The notes below the pieces were generated by a model. It ran no database searches. It had not been told where the DNA came from and saw only the letters and a program-made list of their open reading frames with translations. Made by a program: the position numbers and the translations under genes. Of a DNA stretch of 17,025 nucleotides, positions 8,505-15,314 are shown one piece after another. Source of the DNA: an uncultured Lachnospiraceae bacterium (GTDB lineage Bacteria; Bacillota_A; Clostridia; Lachnospirales; Lachnospiraceae); contig CAMOOZ010000196.1 in NCBI GenBank assembly GCA_946621895.1, positions 1 to 17,025 on the forward strand, read 5' to 3'. Positions within the stretch are counted from its first letter, which is position 1. Every line of letters begins with the position of its first letter.

Positions 8505-8948
8505 GTGGAAGAGCTTAAGGAATATGTGGAAAGCAAGCAGTATATTGTGATCAAGGTAGGTGAAGAGCAGTACGGCATCGACATCACCTTCATCGATAAT
8601 ATCATTCGGATGACGAGGATCACCAGAGTGCCGAAGGTGGCGAATTACATCAAGGGCGTGATCAACTTAAGAGGCGAGGTGATCCCCGTGCTGAGCCTTC
8701 GGCTGAAGATGTATCTGCCCCCCGATGAGATCACGCAGAATTCCAGGATCCTGATCTTAAGGACGGAAAAGCAGGGAATGATCGGTTTTATCGTGGACGC
8801 GGTGAGAGAGGTGGTGACGCTGGATGCGGATCAGATCTCCAAGACCTCGAGAGGCCCGGACACCGAAGACTCCCATTTCATTTCCGGAGTGGGGCAGTAC
8901 AACGGATCACTGATCTCCATTCTGGATCTGGGCGCGATCACCGAGTAA
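8505..8948 (+). CDS. cheW: Chemotaxis coupling protein CheW
   Basis: CheW bridges chemoreceptors and the P5 domain of CheA. The 147-aa product is a single CheW domain: YIVIKVGEEQYGIDI at the first strands, then VANYIKGVINLRGEVIPV (the highly conserved INLRG core), GFIVDAV and the closing SLISILDLGAI. The start is taken as GTG 8505. A good AGGAAGGAG site at 8487-8495 lies 9 bases upstream and the resulting length matches the family. An upstream in-frame ATG at 8319 would add 62 residues with no CheW similarity that fall in the repeat-rich spacer. The downstream gene cheC is 51 bases away, consistent with one operon. Confidence 0.93.
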   Translation: MEELKEYVESKQYIVIKVGEEQYGIDITFIDNIIRMTRITRVPKVANYIKGVINLRGEVIPVLSLRLKMYLPPDEITQNSRILILRTEKQGMIGFIVDAVREVVTLDADQISKTSRGPDTEDSHFISGVGQYNGSLISILDLGAITE

Positions 8949-8952
8949 ATTG

Positions 8953-8971
8953 GCACGCCTGTTTCTCGTGC
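8953..8971 (+). other. Small hairpin in the cheW-cheC spacer
   Basis: GCACG and CGTGC (5 bp) flank a nine-base loop between cheW and cheC. No T run follows. It is short enough to be chance; the cheC ribosome binding site AAGGAGG (8988-8994) lies downstream and is not occluded by it. Confidence 0.2.
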
Positions 8972-8999
8972 GCAGGGAGAATATGACAAGGAGGACTAC

Positions 9000-9617
9000 A
9001 TGGGTGAATTCAGTTTAGACCATCTTTCTCAGATCCATTATGATGTGTTGAAGGAGATCGGGAATATCGGTGCCGGAAATGCAACCACCGCGCTGGCCAC
9101 CATGCTGAATTGTAAGGTGGATATGCATGTGCCCCAGGTCAGACTGCTGGAGTTTAAGGATGTGGGGAGCCTGATCGGCGGAGAAGAGCAGATCGTCGTG
9201 GGCGTTTATCTGGCTGTTGAGGGCGACATTACCGGAAGCATGATGTTTCTGGTGGAGCTGCAGTCGGCCAAGCAGCTTGTCAGCAAGCTGATGGGCGGGA
9301 TGCCCGTAGAGGAATTCGGCGAGATGGAGATGTCTGCGATGCAGGAGGTGGGAAATATTATCACCGGCTCTTATCTGAATTCCCTGGCCACGCTGACCAA
9401 TATGAAGATTTATCCGAATACGCCGAATCTTGCCGTGGACATGGCGGGAGCCATTTTGAGCGTGCCGGCCATTGAGTTCGGTATGATGGGCGATAAGATC
9501 CTGCTGATCGAGACGGTCTTCACGGATGACATTGAACTGAACGGTTTCTTTATCATGATTCCCGATCTGGAATCTGATGTAAAGATCTTTTCCGCGCTGG
9601 GGATCAGCCTGGAATAA
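9000..9617 (+). CDS. cheC: CheY-P phosphatase CheC
   Basis: CheC dephosphorylates CheY-P and, in organisms like Bacillus, also binds and restrains CheD. The two-fold repeated active-site signature (Glu followed three residues later by Asn) is present twice: E19/N22 in KEIGNIGAGNATTA and E116/N119 in QEVGNIITGSYLNSLA. Both sites are therefore intact, as in true CheC rather than CheX or one-site variants. At 205 aa it has the typical length and lacks the FliY C-terminal FliN extension. ATG 9000 is preceded at five bases by AAGGAGG. Its partner cheD starts 34 bases downstream, which supports the usual CheC-CheD pairing. Confidence 0.95.
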   Translation: MGEFSLDHLSQIHYDVLKEIGNIGAGNATTALATMLNCKVDMHVPQVRLLEFKDVGSLIGGEEQIVVGVYLAVEGDITGSMMFLVELQSAKQLVSKLMGGMPVEEFGEMEMSAMQEVGNIITGSYLNSLATLTNMKIYPNTPNLAVDMAGAILSVPAIEFGMMGDKILLIETVFTDDIELNGFFIMIPDLESDVKIFSALGISLE

Positions 9618-9651
9618 CAGGAACCGTTCTTAACATAAAGGGGAAAGGTTT

Positions 9652-10137
9652 ATGGCTAATATCATTAAGGTTGGCATGGCAGATGTGAAAACCTGTTCTG
9701 CGCCGGACGGAGTGACCACACTGGGATTGGGGAGCTGCGTGGGCGTTGCCATCCGGGATCCGATCAAAAAGGTAGGAGGACTGGCGCATATCATGCTGCC
9801 CAGTTCCCAGGAAATCAAGAGCAATGATAATCCCTATAAATTCGCGGACACGGGCATTGACGAGCTGGTGAAGATGATCATCAAGCTGGGCGGCAGCAAG
9901 TCCAAAATGGAGGCGAAGCTGGCCGGCGGCGCCCAGATGTTTGCATTTCAGAATAAGAATATGCAGATGCGCGTAGGGGACAGGAATGTCATGGCCTGCA
10001 AGAAGAAACTGGCCAGTCTGGGGATCAGGGTGCTTGCGGAGGACTGCGGGGAATCCTATGGGCGCACGGTGGTCTTCTATCCGGAAACCGGGGCATATGT
10101 GATCCGCTCCGTCGGCAAGCCGGAGAAGACGATCTGA
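9652..10137 (+). CDS. cheD: Chemoreceptor glutamine deamidase CheD
   Basis: CheD deamidates specific glutamines of chemoreceptors and, together with CheC, forms a CheY-P-dependent adaptation loop. The catalytic Cys29 sits in LGLGSCVGVAI and the catalytic His46 in GGLAHIMLP; KLAGGAQMF is a further family block. Length (161 aa) is standard. The start ATG 9652 has AAAGGGGAAAGG just upstream. It is followed after only four bases by the small membrane protein gene, so the two are probably co-translated. Confidence 0.95.
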   Translation: MANIIKVGMADVKTCSAPDGVTTLGLGSCVGVAIRDPIKKVGGLAHIMLPSSQEIKSNDNPYKFADTGIDELVKMIIKLGGSKSKMEAKLAGGAQMFAFQNKNMQMRVGDRNVMACKKKLASLGIRVLAEDCGESYGRTVVFYPETGAYVIRSVGKPEKTI

Positions 10138-10141
10138 ATCC

Positions 10142-10546
10142 ATGGAACAGCAGGCTGCGCAGGAAGGAACTCCGGTAAGGGAGGATCAGGATGCCTCCCG
10201 CCCGAACCTGCCTGCAAGGGAAAAAGAATCAGGCAGGAAAAAGGATCAGAATTCGGTAAGGCCTCCGGAAAGACGGAGAAAATATTTGCCGGCGATCATG
10301 ATGCTGGCCGGCGGGACAGTGGGCAGCGTGACCGCATATCTTCTGGGATATGAGATGAATGTGTTTCTGGCGATCACGCTTTTTTGCCTGATTCTTTTTT
10401 ATGTATTGGGCAATGTGTTTGTGCTGATGCTGGATAAATTTGATGACCAGATCGAAAAGGCCAGGATGGACGAGGGTGAGGTCATCGAAAAGGAAGGTAC
10501 GGAGGAGCCGGAGGAAACGGACCAGGCAGGAGAGTCCGTATCATGA
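10142..10546 (+). CDS. Small two-helix membrane protein of unknown function
   Basis: I do not recognise a named family. The 134-aa product has a polar basic N-terminal tail (1-48) ending in PPERRRKYL and two hydrophobic segments, about 49-69 and 73-97, joined by a tight turn (GYEMN). An acidic C-terminal tail (98-134, rich in Glu) follows. The basic residues before the first helix predict both tails in the cytoplasm. No catalytic motif is visible. It lies four bases after cheD, with no good Shine-Dalgarno site near its ATG (a GGAG lies 16 bases away), so translational coupling to cheD is likely. Its stop overlaps the ATG of a 9-codon mini-ORF leading into fliA. By position it probably has a motility-related role, but that is only inference. 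Confidence 0.8.
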   Translation: MEQQAAQEGTPVREDQDASRPNLPAREKESGRKKDQNSVRPPERRRKYLPAIMMLAGGTVGSVTAYLLGYEMNVFLAITLFCLILFYVLGNVFVLMLDKFDDQIEKARMDEGEVIEKEGTEEPEETDQAGESVS

Positions 10547-10572
10547 GCAAACGGATTGTGATGCATGGATGA
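10543..10572 (+). other. 9-codon mini-ORF overlapping the fliA start
   Basis: The frame encodes MSKRIVMHG and then stops. Its ATG overlaps the stop of the preceding membrane protein gene (ATGA, 10543-10546) and has a good AGGAGA at 10528-10533, nine bases upstream. The ATG of fliA (10565) lies inside the mini-ORF in another frame, and fliA has no Shine-Dalgarno site of its own at the usual distance. This arrangement would let ribosomes ending at 10572 re-initiate on fliA. It may simply be a coupling device, or chance; no attenuator hairpin is visible. Confidence 0.4.
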
Positions 10573-11341
10573 GATTGCAAGAAAAAGGCTTTGGATGGAT
10601 TATCGCAGGACGGAGGCTGCGGATCTGCGGGAAAAGCTTATATTGGAATACGCCCCCCTGGTCAAGGTGGTGGCAGGCCGCCTGAGCATGTACCTTGGCT
10701 ATAATGTGGAGTACGATGATCTGGTGAGCTATGGCGTGTTCGGCCTGATCGATGCGATCGACAAATTCGATCCGGCCAAAGCGGTAAAGTTCGAGACCTA
10801 TGCCTCCCTCAGGATCAGGGGCGCAGTGCTGGATCAGATCAGGAAAATGGACTGGATCCCACGCACCATCCGTCAGCGCCAGAAGAAGATCGAGGACGCG
10901 ATCCGGGATATCGAGGGCCAGGCAGGCAGAGCCGCCACGGATGAGGAGATCGCCGAAAAGCTCGGGATCACCGGGGAAGAGTATCTTGACTGGCAGAGCC
11001 AGATGAAGGTGACCAATGTGGTCTCCTTAAATGAGTTTCTGGATGCTGGGATGGAGATCCCGCAGCAGGCCTATCAGCGCACGACCGCGCGGATCGATGC
11101 GCCGGAGGAGGTGGTTGAGAAGGCCGAGCTCAAAAAAATGCTGATGGAGTCTCTGGGACTGCTCACGGAAAAGGAAAAAAAGGTAATTCTGCTCTACTAT
11201 TATGAGGATCTTACATTAAAGGAGATCAGTAATATCCTGGAGGTATCGGAATCCAGGATCTCTCAGCTTCATACCAGGGCTCTTTCCAAGATGAGGAAGA
11301 AAATGGGCAATTACATGGGTGTGCTGACGGAAGCGGGTTAG
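10565..11341 (+). CDS. fliA: Flagellar/motility sigma factor sigma-28 (FliA/SigD)
   Basis: This is a FliA/WhiG/SigD sigma factor that directs RNA polymerase to late flagellar and chemotaxis promoters. Region 2 is clear (LREKLILEYAPLVKVVAGRL, then YDDLVSYGVFGLIDAIDKFD and FETYASLRIRGAVLDQIRKM). Region 3 follows (DWIPRTIRQRQKKIEDAI and TDEEIAEKLGI). Region 4 has the helix-turn-helix LTLKEISNILEVSESRISQL near residues 215-240. At 258 aa it matches B. subtilis SigD. ATG 10565 is the first start possible after an in-frame TGA at 10559. It aligns with family N termini (LW..Y..T....LREKLI); ATG 10595 preceded by AAAAAGG is an alternative that would lose ten residues. The FapA gene begins one base after its stop. 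FlgM, its usual anti-sigma factor, is not in the window. Confidence 0.95.
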   Translation: MDEIARKRLWMDYRRTEAADLREKLILEYAPLVKVVAGRLSMYLGYNVEYDDLVSYGVFGLIDAIDKFDPAKAVKFETYASLRIRGAVLDQIRKMDWIPRTIRQRQKKIEDAIRDIEGQAGRAATDEEIAEKLGITGEEYLDWQSQMKVTNVVSLNEFLDAGMEIPQQAYQRTTARIDAPEEVVEKAELKKMLMESLGLLTEKEKKVILLYYYEDLTLKEISNILEVSESRISQLHTRALSKMRKKMGNYMGVLTEAG

Positions 11342-11342
11342 G

Positions 11343-12938
11343 ATGAACGGTTATTTTCAGTTGCTTTGTCTGGACACGGGAACATCAATAAGGCTGATCC
11401 CTCCCACGGATGGGGGTCAGCCTGTTGCTATTTCAGAGGTGATGGCTTACCTGGAAGATCATTCCATAGGCTATGATCTGAAAACCCTGAATGACGGCGT
11501 AAAGGAGTATATTGAAAAAAACGAGCAGACAGATGTGCTGCTTTCCTTTAAGCAAAACTATCCGGAAAGGGAATGTTATCGTCTGCTGGTCTCTGACGAC
11601 AGGATGAATGCCGTGGCAAGGTTTTACCCCCCTTCGCCGGGGGCTGAGGAAATGAGCCTGAAGGAGTTCGTGAATGACCTGAAGGTGGAGAAGATCAGCT
11701 GCGGCATCCAGACCGATGAGATCGTGGAATTTTTTGCGAACAAGGTCTATTGCACGGATCTGCGGGTGGCGGTGGGAATTCCCCCGATCCAGGGACAGGA
11801 TGCCGCCATCACCTATCATTTCAACACGGATAAAAACGCCCGCCCTACCTTAAAGGAAGACGGAAGCGTGGATTTCTTTCATCTGAACCTGGTCAGCGAC
11901 TGCAGGGAAGGAGATGAGCTGGCCACCCTTTCTCCCGCGATGCCCGGAACACTGGGCAGAAATATCTACGGGGAAAAGCTGCTCCCCCGGGAGGTGAAGC
12001 TTTTGCGGCTCCAGTTCGGCAGGGACATCACGATCTCCGATGACGGGCTGCATATTTATTCCAAGGTGGACGGACATGTGGAGCTGACCGGGGACAAGGT
12101 GTTTGTGTCCAATGTGCTGGAGGTGGAAAATGTGGGGGCCGGGACGGGAAACATTGATTATAACGGTTCCGTCCGGGTGCTCGGCAATGTGGCGACAAAT
12201 TACGAGGTGAAGGCCTCCGGCAATATTGAGGTCAGAGGCGTTGTCGAAGGGGCAAAGCTTACCGCCGGCGGCAGCATCATCATCGTCAGGGGGAATAACG
12301 GCATGGGCCGGGCATCTCTGGAAGCGGGCAAGGATGTGGTTTCCAAATTTCTGGAGAATACGAAGGTAAGGGCCGGCAATTCCGTGACCGCGGAGTCGAT
12401 CCTGCATTGTGATGTGGTCGCGAAAAATGAGATCAATGTGAACGGCAAGCGCGGATTCATCTCGGGCGGGCATGTGATCGCGGGAAGAGTGATCACGGCG
12501 AAGACCCTGGGCTCCGAAATGGGGACGGACACCGTCCTTGAGGTTGGCTCCGATCCCTCCATCAAGCAGGAGTTTAAGGCGCTTACGCATAAGGAGGATG
12601 AGCTTCAGGCGGAAATCCAGGCGCAGATCCCGATTTTGGAGAATTTCAAGCTGAAGATGGCCAGGGGGGCCAATGTTTCCAAAGATCAGATGCTCTACAT
12701 CAAGGGCGTGATGAATAAAAAAACCGCGCTGGAAAATGAACTGGTGCAGGTAAGGGAGAGGCTTGCGGAGCTGGAAAGCCAGGTAAAGGAAGATAAAAGC
12801 GCGCATATTTCCTGCACCGGCGTCGTTTATCAGGGCACGAAGATCTGCATCGGGGATGTGTCCATGACGGCAAAGGGCGGAATGAAGTACTGCAGGTTTA
12901 TCAAGGAAGCGGGCGATGTGAAGATGACGGCGCTGTAG
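11343..12938 (+). CDS. FapA/DUF342 polymer-like protein
   Basis: This large soluble protein belongs to the FapA (DUF342) family, whose members are common beside flagellar sigma factor genes in Firmicutes and whose biochemical role is not settled. The N-terminal part (about 1-240) is alpha/beta and includes the conserved VAVGIPPIQGQDA and DGSVDFF regions. A beta-solenoid of Gly/Val/Ile-rich turns follows (about 257-405), with GSVRVLGNV, ASGNIEVRGVVEGA and FISGGHVIAGRVITAKTLG. A coiled coil (about 407-483) and a short C-terminal beta piece close the protein. No signal peptide or membrane helix is seen. It starts one base after the fliA stop, so it is surely co-translated. Family assignment is firm; a structural or scaffold role is inference. 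Confidence 0.88.
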   Translation: MNGYFQLLCLDTGTSIRLIPPTDGGQPVAISEVMAYLEDHSIGYDLKTLNDGVKEYIEKNEQTDVLLSFKQNYPERECYRLLVSDDRMNAVARFYPPSPGAEEMSLKEFVNDLKVEKISCGIQTDEIVEFFANKVYCTDLRVAVGIPPIQGQDAAITYHFNTDKNARPTLKEDGSVDFFHLNLVSDCREGDELATLSPAMPGTLGRNIYGEKLLPREVKLLRLQFGRDITISDDGLHIYSKVDGHVELTGDKVFVSNVLEVENVGAGTGNIDYNGSVRVLGNVATNYEVKASGNIEVRGVVEGAKLTAGGSIIIVRGNNGMGRASLEAGKDVVSKFLENTKVRAGNSVTAESILHCDVVAKNEINVNGKRGFISGGHVIAGRVITAKTLGSEMGTDTVLEVGSDPSIKQEFKALTHKEDELQAEIQAQIPILENFKLKMARGANVSKDQMLYIKGVMNKKTALENELVQVRERLAELESQVKEDKSAHISCTGVVYQGTKICIGDVSMTAKGGMKYCRFIKEAGDVKMTAL

Positions 12939-12986
12939 CCTGCGGATAAGCGGCGCGGCATCCCCGGCGGTGAAAGGAGGCCAGGC

Positions 12987-13349
12987 ATGGGAATCGGTCA
13001 GGTGGAGCTGCAGGGCGGATTGCAGCGGCTTCAGGATTTTTCCATTCTCCGGCAAAATGAAGAAAACAGGCCCTCGATCGAGCAGCTGCAGACCTCCGTG
13101 GAGTTCACGCAGGAGATGCAGCAGAATGCCGATCGGGTGGCGGACAGCGCACAGACCAGCACGGACAGCGAAGCCATGGGCGAGGAAGGCCAGGGCGAGG
13201 AATATGCCGGCGACGGCGGCAGACGGAGAAGGCTTGCCGTAAAGGAGGAGAAAAAACGCCCGCCGGACGGTGCGGTGTTCATCAAGGGGAATACCCCTGA
13301 TGCAAGGCTGCATTCCCTGAAGGGGGGGGACTTCAGTATTACGATATGA
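12987..13349 (+). CDS. Small hydrophilic protein of unknown function
   Basis: This is a 120-aa soluble protein with no signal peptide, membrane helix or cysteine. The N terminus (MGIGQVELQGGLQRLQDFSI) looks ordered. A Gln/Glu-rich stretch (about 28-65), a Gly-rich basic patch (AGDGGRRRRLAVKEEKK), and a short C-terminal strand-like end (GGDFSITI) follow. The overall form resembles small proteins I recall in the same place in other Lachnospiraceae motility operons, but no function is known to me. The start is well supported by AAAGGAGG at 12973-12980, six bases before the ATG. A run of eight G sits near the 3' end inside an inverted repeat. It lies 48 bases after the FapA gene and 11 bases before the next gene. 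Confidence 0.75.
   Translation: MGIGQVELQGGLQRLQDFSILRQNEENRPSIEQLQTSVEFTQEMQQNADRVADSAQTSTDSEAMGEEGQGEEYAGDGGRRRRLAVKEEKKRPPDGAVFIKGNTPDARLHSLKGGDFSITI
13317..13336 (+). repeat. G8 tract inside a CTGAAG/CTTCAG inverted repeat
   Basis: A perfect 6-bp inverted repeat encloses a loop made almost entirely of G; the full G run is 13322-13329. It lies within the last codons of the 120-aa gene. A gain of one G would replace the last residues and end at a TGA at 13354-13356. A loss of one G would open the frame far into the next gene. Homopolymer runs of this size can slip during replication, so this is a candidate variable site; a single sequence cannot show variation. Confidence 0.5.
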
Positions 13350-13360
13350 CGGAGTGATGG

Positions 13361-14290
13361 ATGAGTGCATTGGAGATCATCCTGCTGATTCTGGGTGTTT
13401 TTACCTTTATCGCAGGCTATGTGTTCCCGGAAAAAAAGGAAAAACTGAATGAGGATCAGCAGAACGCGGTCAGGGACGAGGTAAAAAAGCTCACGGGGGA
13501 GGAGCTGGTCCAGGCAAGGCAGCAGCTGAACGATTCGATCGAGGAATCCGTAAAATACGCGATGGAACGCTCGGAGCGCAGCCTGGAGCGGCTCTCCAAC
13601 GAGAAGGTCATGGCGGTGAACGAATATGCGGACTCGGTGCTGACGGATATCCGGAAAAATCATGATGAAGTGGTGTTCATGTATGATATGCTTTCCGGAA
13701 AGCAGGATGCGTTAAAGGAAACGGTAAAGGAGGTGGATCTTACCTCCAGGCAGGCCAGGGAAATGGCCATGGACGCGAAGGCTGCCGCGGAGGATGCGCA
13801 GCAGGAGCTTTTGGCGATGCCGGGAAAAGAGCCGGCGCAGGAGAACGGGGCGGTCCCCGTACCGGCGCAGGAGACGATGCCCCCGGAAGCGCCTCCTTCG
13901 CCCGATGCGCGGGAGGAGATGCCCGAAGAGCCGCAGGAGATCCTTCCCGGTGAGGAGCCCTTTCTGGAAAATGCCACGGAGAAACGGGGCAGAGGCAGGC
14001 CGAAAACCGCAAAGCATGCGCATGGCGCGGGAGAGGTGCAGGATATTTCCGCGCTGCTTTTGGGCATCCGGAAGCCGGCGGGAAAGCATCGCGCGAAACC
14101 GGAACAGCCTGAGGCGCAGCAGGAGAAGCCTGCCGGACAGGCCCCAAATGCCGGTCTCCGGGAAAACTCCAATTCCAGGATCCTGGAGCTCCACCAGCGG
14201 GGGAAATCCCCGGTGTCCATCGCGAAGGAGCTGGGACTGGGCGTCGGCGAGGTTCAACTGGTGATCGGATTATATGAAGGACGAAATTAA
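13361..14290 (+). CDS. Membrane-anchored coiled-coil protein with AT-hook-like motif and C-terminal HTH (DUF6115-like)
   Basis: The 309-aa product starts with one hydrophobic segment (residues 3-21, ALEIILLILGVFTFIAGYVF). A long charged coiled coil follows (about 24-155), then a Pro/Glu/Ala-rich flexible linker (about 155-265). A C-terminal helix-turn-helix-like region closes it (about 272-305: ILELHQRGKSPVSIAKELGL followed by GVGEVQLVIGLY). The linker holds KRGRGRPK at 208-215, which matches an AT-hook core (GRP flanked by basic residues). The C-terminal block is the conserved part of DUF6115-type proteins, which are found near flagellar genes in Firmicutes. The basic motif and HTH face the cytoplasm if the N-terminal helix is a simple anchor, so membrane-tethered DNA binding is possible but unproven. 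GGAG lies six bases before the ATG. The next gene begins five bases after the stop. Confidence 0.75.
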   Translation: MSALEIILLILGVFTFIAGYVFPEKKEKLNEDQQNAVRDEVKKLTGEELVQARQQLNDSIEESVKYAMERSERSLERLSNEKVMAVNEYADSVLTDIRKNHDEVVFMYDMLSGKQDALKETVKEVDLTSRQAREMAMDAKAAAEDAQQELLAMPGKEPAQENGAVPVPAQETMPPEAPPSPDAREEMPEEPQEILPGEEPFLENATEKRGRGRPKTAKHAHGAGEVQDISALLLGIRKPAGKHRAKPEQPEAQQEKPAGQAPNAGLRENSNSRILELHQRGKSPVSIAKELGLGVGEVQLVIGLYEGRN

Positions 14291-14295
14291 ACGGG

Positions 14296-15240
14296 ATGAA
14301 ATATAAATATTATCTGCGTGGACTGGGCATGGGGATCTTTGTCACTGCCCTGATCCTTTCCATCGCACACCACAGCTCGGAGCGGATATCCGCCAGGGAG
14401 CTGGCGGAAGAAACCGCGGGGCAGGCCTCGGAGACGCTCTCCGCGGCAGCTTCACAGGAGGAGGAAAAGCCGGCGGACAGCGCCGATGACGCGGCACAGG
14501 AAGAGGGCGTATCGGCAGTGATCCCGGATGGCACAAATGCCGCTGCCGGAGGGGATGCGGAGGGAAACCGGTCCGTTCCCAGTGTGGCGCAGAATGCGAC
14601 GCCGAAGGAAGCGCCTGCCGAAGAGGCATCCGGGGCGGCGGCTTTTTTGGCCGGTCAGGAGAGCCTTTCCGGCACGGCAGATCCTGCAGGCGCGGAAGCA
14701 GGCAGCGCGTCTGCCGTGCCTGATCAGGCCGGATCAGCCAGGCCACGGCCTTCAGCGGCCGGGGAAAGCGTGGAGGCGGCGGCTTTGCCCGGGCAGGACA
14801 GGCAGGAGACGGAGGCGCCTGCATCCGGCGGGGAGATTACCGCAGCGGAAAAGCCCGGGGATAAGGAGGCGTCCGCGGCGGAAAAGCCTGCCGAAGCGGA
14901 AAAGCCGGCCACTCCGGAAAAGCCTGCCGAAGCGGAAAAGCCGGTCACCCCGGAAAAGCCTGCCGCGCTGGAAGAGCCGGTCACTCCGGAAGCGTCTGCC
15001 ATTCCGGCACAGGCGGAGGGAGGAGACGGTGCCGCGATCAGCATCACGATCTCCCGCGGAGCAGGCTCGGAAACGGTGGCAAGGCTTTTACAGCAGGCAG
15101 GCGCTGTTGAATCCGCTTCGGATTTTGACAGCTATCTTTGCAGCAAGGGCTTTGATAAAAGGATCCATACAGGGGTCAGGCAGATCCCGGCCGGCGCTTC
15201 CTACAGCGAGATCGCCCGGATCATTACCTCCGGAGATTGA
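14296..15240 (+). CDS. Membrane-anchored Ala/Pro/Glu-rich protein with a truncated YceG/MltG-like domain
   Basis: The 314-aa protein has a basic N terminus and one hydrophobic helix (about 9-26, GLGMGIFVTALILSIA), probably a signal anchor. About 210 residues of Ala/Glu/Pro/Gly-rich low-complexity sequence follow, including three 12-residue repeats of the EKPAEAEKPATP type (196-231). The C-terminal 65 residues (from about 248) resemble the LysM-like first subdomain of YceG/MltG proteins: ITISRGAGSETVARLLQQAG, then a GVRQIPAGASYSEIARIITSG closing block. The catalytic transglycosylase domain with its Glu is absent, so it should not be an active MltG. Such YceG-like short proteins could bind peptidoglycan, but that is inference. 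There is no strong ribosome binding site and it follows the upstream gene by five bases. It is the last gene of the motility unit. Confidence 0.72.
   Translation: MKYKYYLRGLGMGIFVTALILSIAHHSSERISARELAEETAGQASETLSAAASQEEEKPADSADDAAQEEGVSAVIPDGTNAAAGGDAEGNRSVPSVAQNATPKEAPAEEASGAAAFLAGQESLSGTADPAGAEAGSASAVPDQAGSARPRPSAAGESVEAAALPGQDRQETEAPASGGEITAAEKPGDKEASAAEKPAEAEKPATPEKPAEAEKPVTPEKPAALEEPVTPEASAIPAQAEGGDGAAISITISRGAGSETVARLLQQAGAVESASDFDSYLCSKGFDKRIHTGVRQIPAGASYSEIARIITSGD
14881..14988 (+). repeat. Three 36-bp in-frame tandem repeats
   Basis: Units start at 14881, 14917 and 14953. The first two differ at only two bases; the third has diverged in its second half. Each encodes a 12-residue Pro/Glu/Lys unit (EKPAEAEKPATP, EKPAEAEKPVTP, EKPAALEEPVTP) in the stalk of the YceG-like protein. 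Repeat number could vary between strains, changing stalk length without breaking the frame. Confidence 0.85.
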
Positions 15241-15241
15241 T

Positions 15242-15270
15242 TTGACATTAGACCGGTTCTGTGGTTTAAT
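15242..15270 (+). promoter_or_regulatory. Sigma-A promoter of the SCIFF locus
   Basis: A perfect -35 box TTGACA (15242-15247), a 17-base spacer and a -10 box TTTAAT (15265-15270, five of six consensus) are preceded by TGG, an extended -10 element. The expected transcription start is near 15277, leaving a leader of about 38 bases before scfA. It begins two bases after the stop of the preceding gene. It makes scfA a separate housekeeping-type transcription unit, although no terminator closes the upstream operon, so read-through is also possible. Confidence 0.8.
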
Positions 15271-15314
15271 ATCCAAGTTATCGGTAAAACAGACAAGGAA
15301 AGGTGGTGGACAAG

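Noticed and set aside
12942..12949. GCGGATAA resembling a sigma-28 -10 box upstream of the 120-aa gene
   Set aside because: Seven of eight bases match GCCGATAA, but no matching -35 box lies at the required distance, so it is likely chance.
11850..13370. Long open frame on the minus strand (about 506 codons) opposite FapA and the following gene
   Set aside because: It is the antisense shadow of GC-rich coding sequence; the plus strand has a clear family match, coupled starts and ribosome binding sites.
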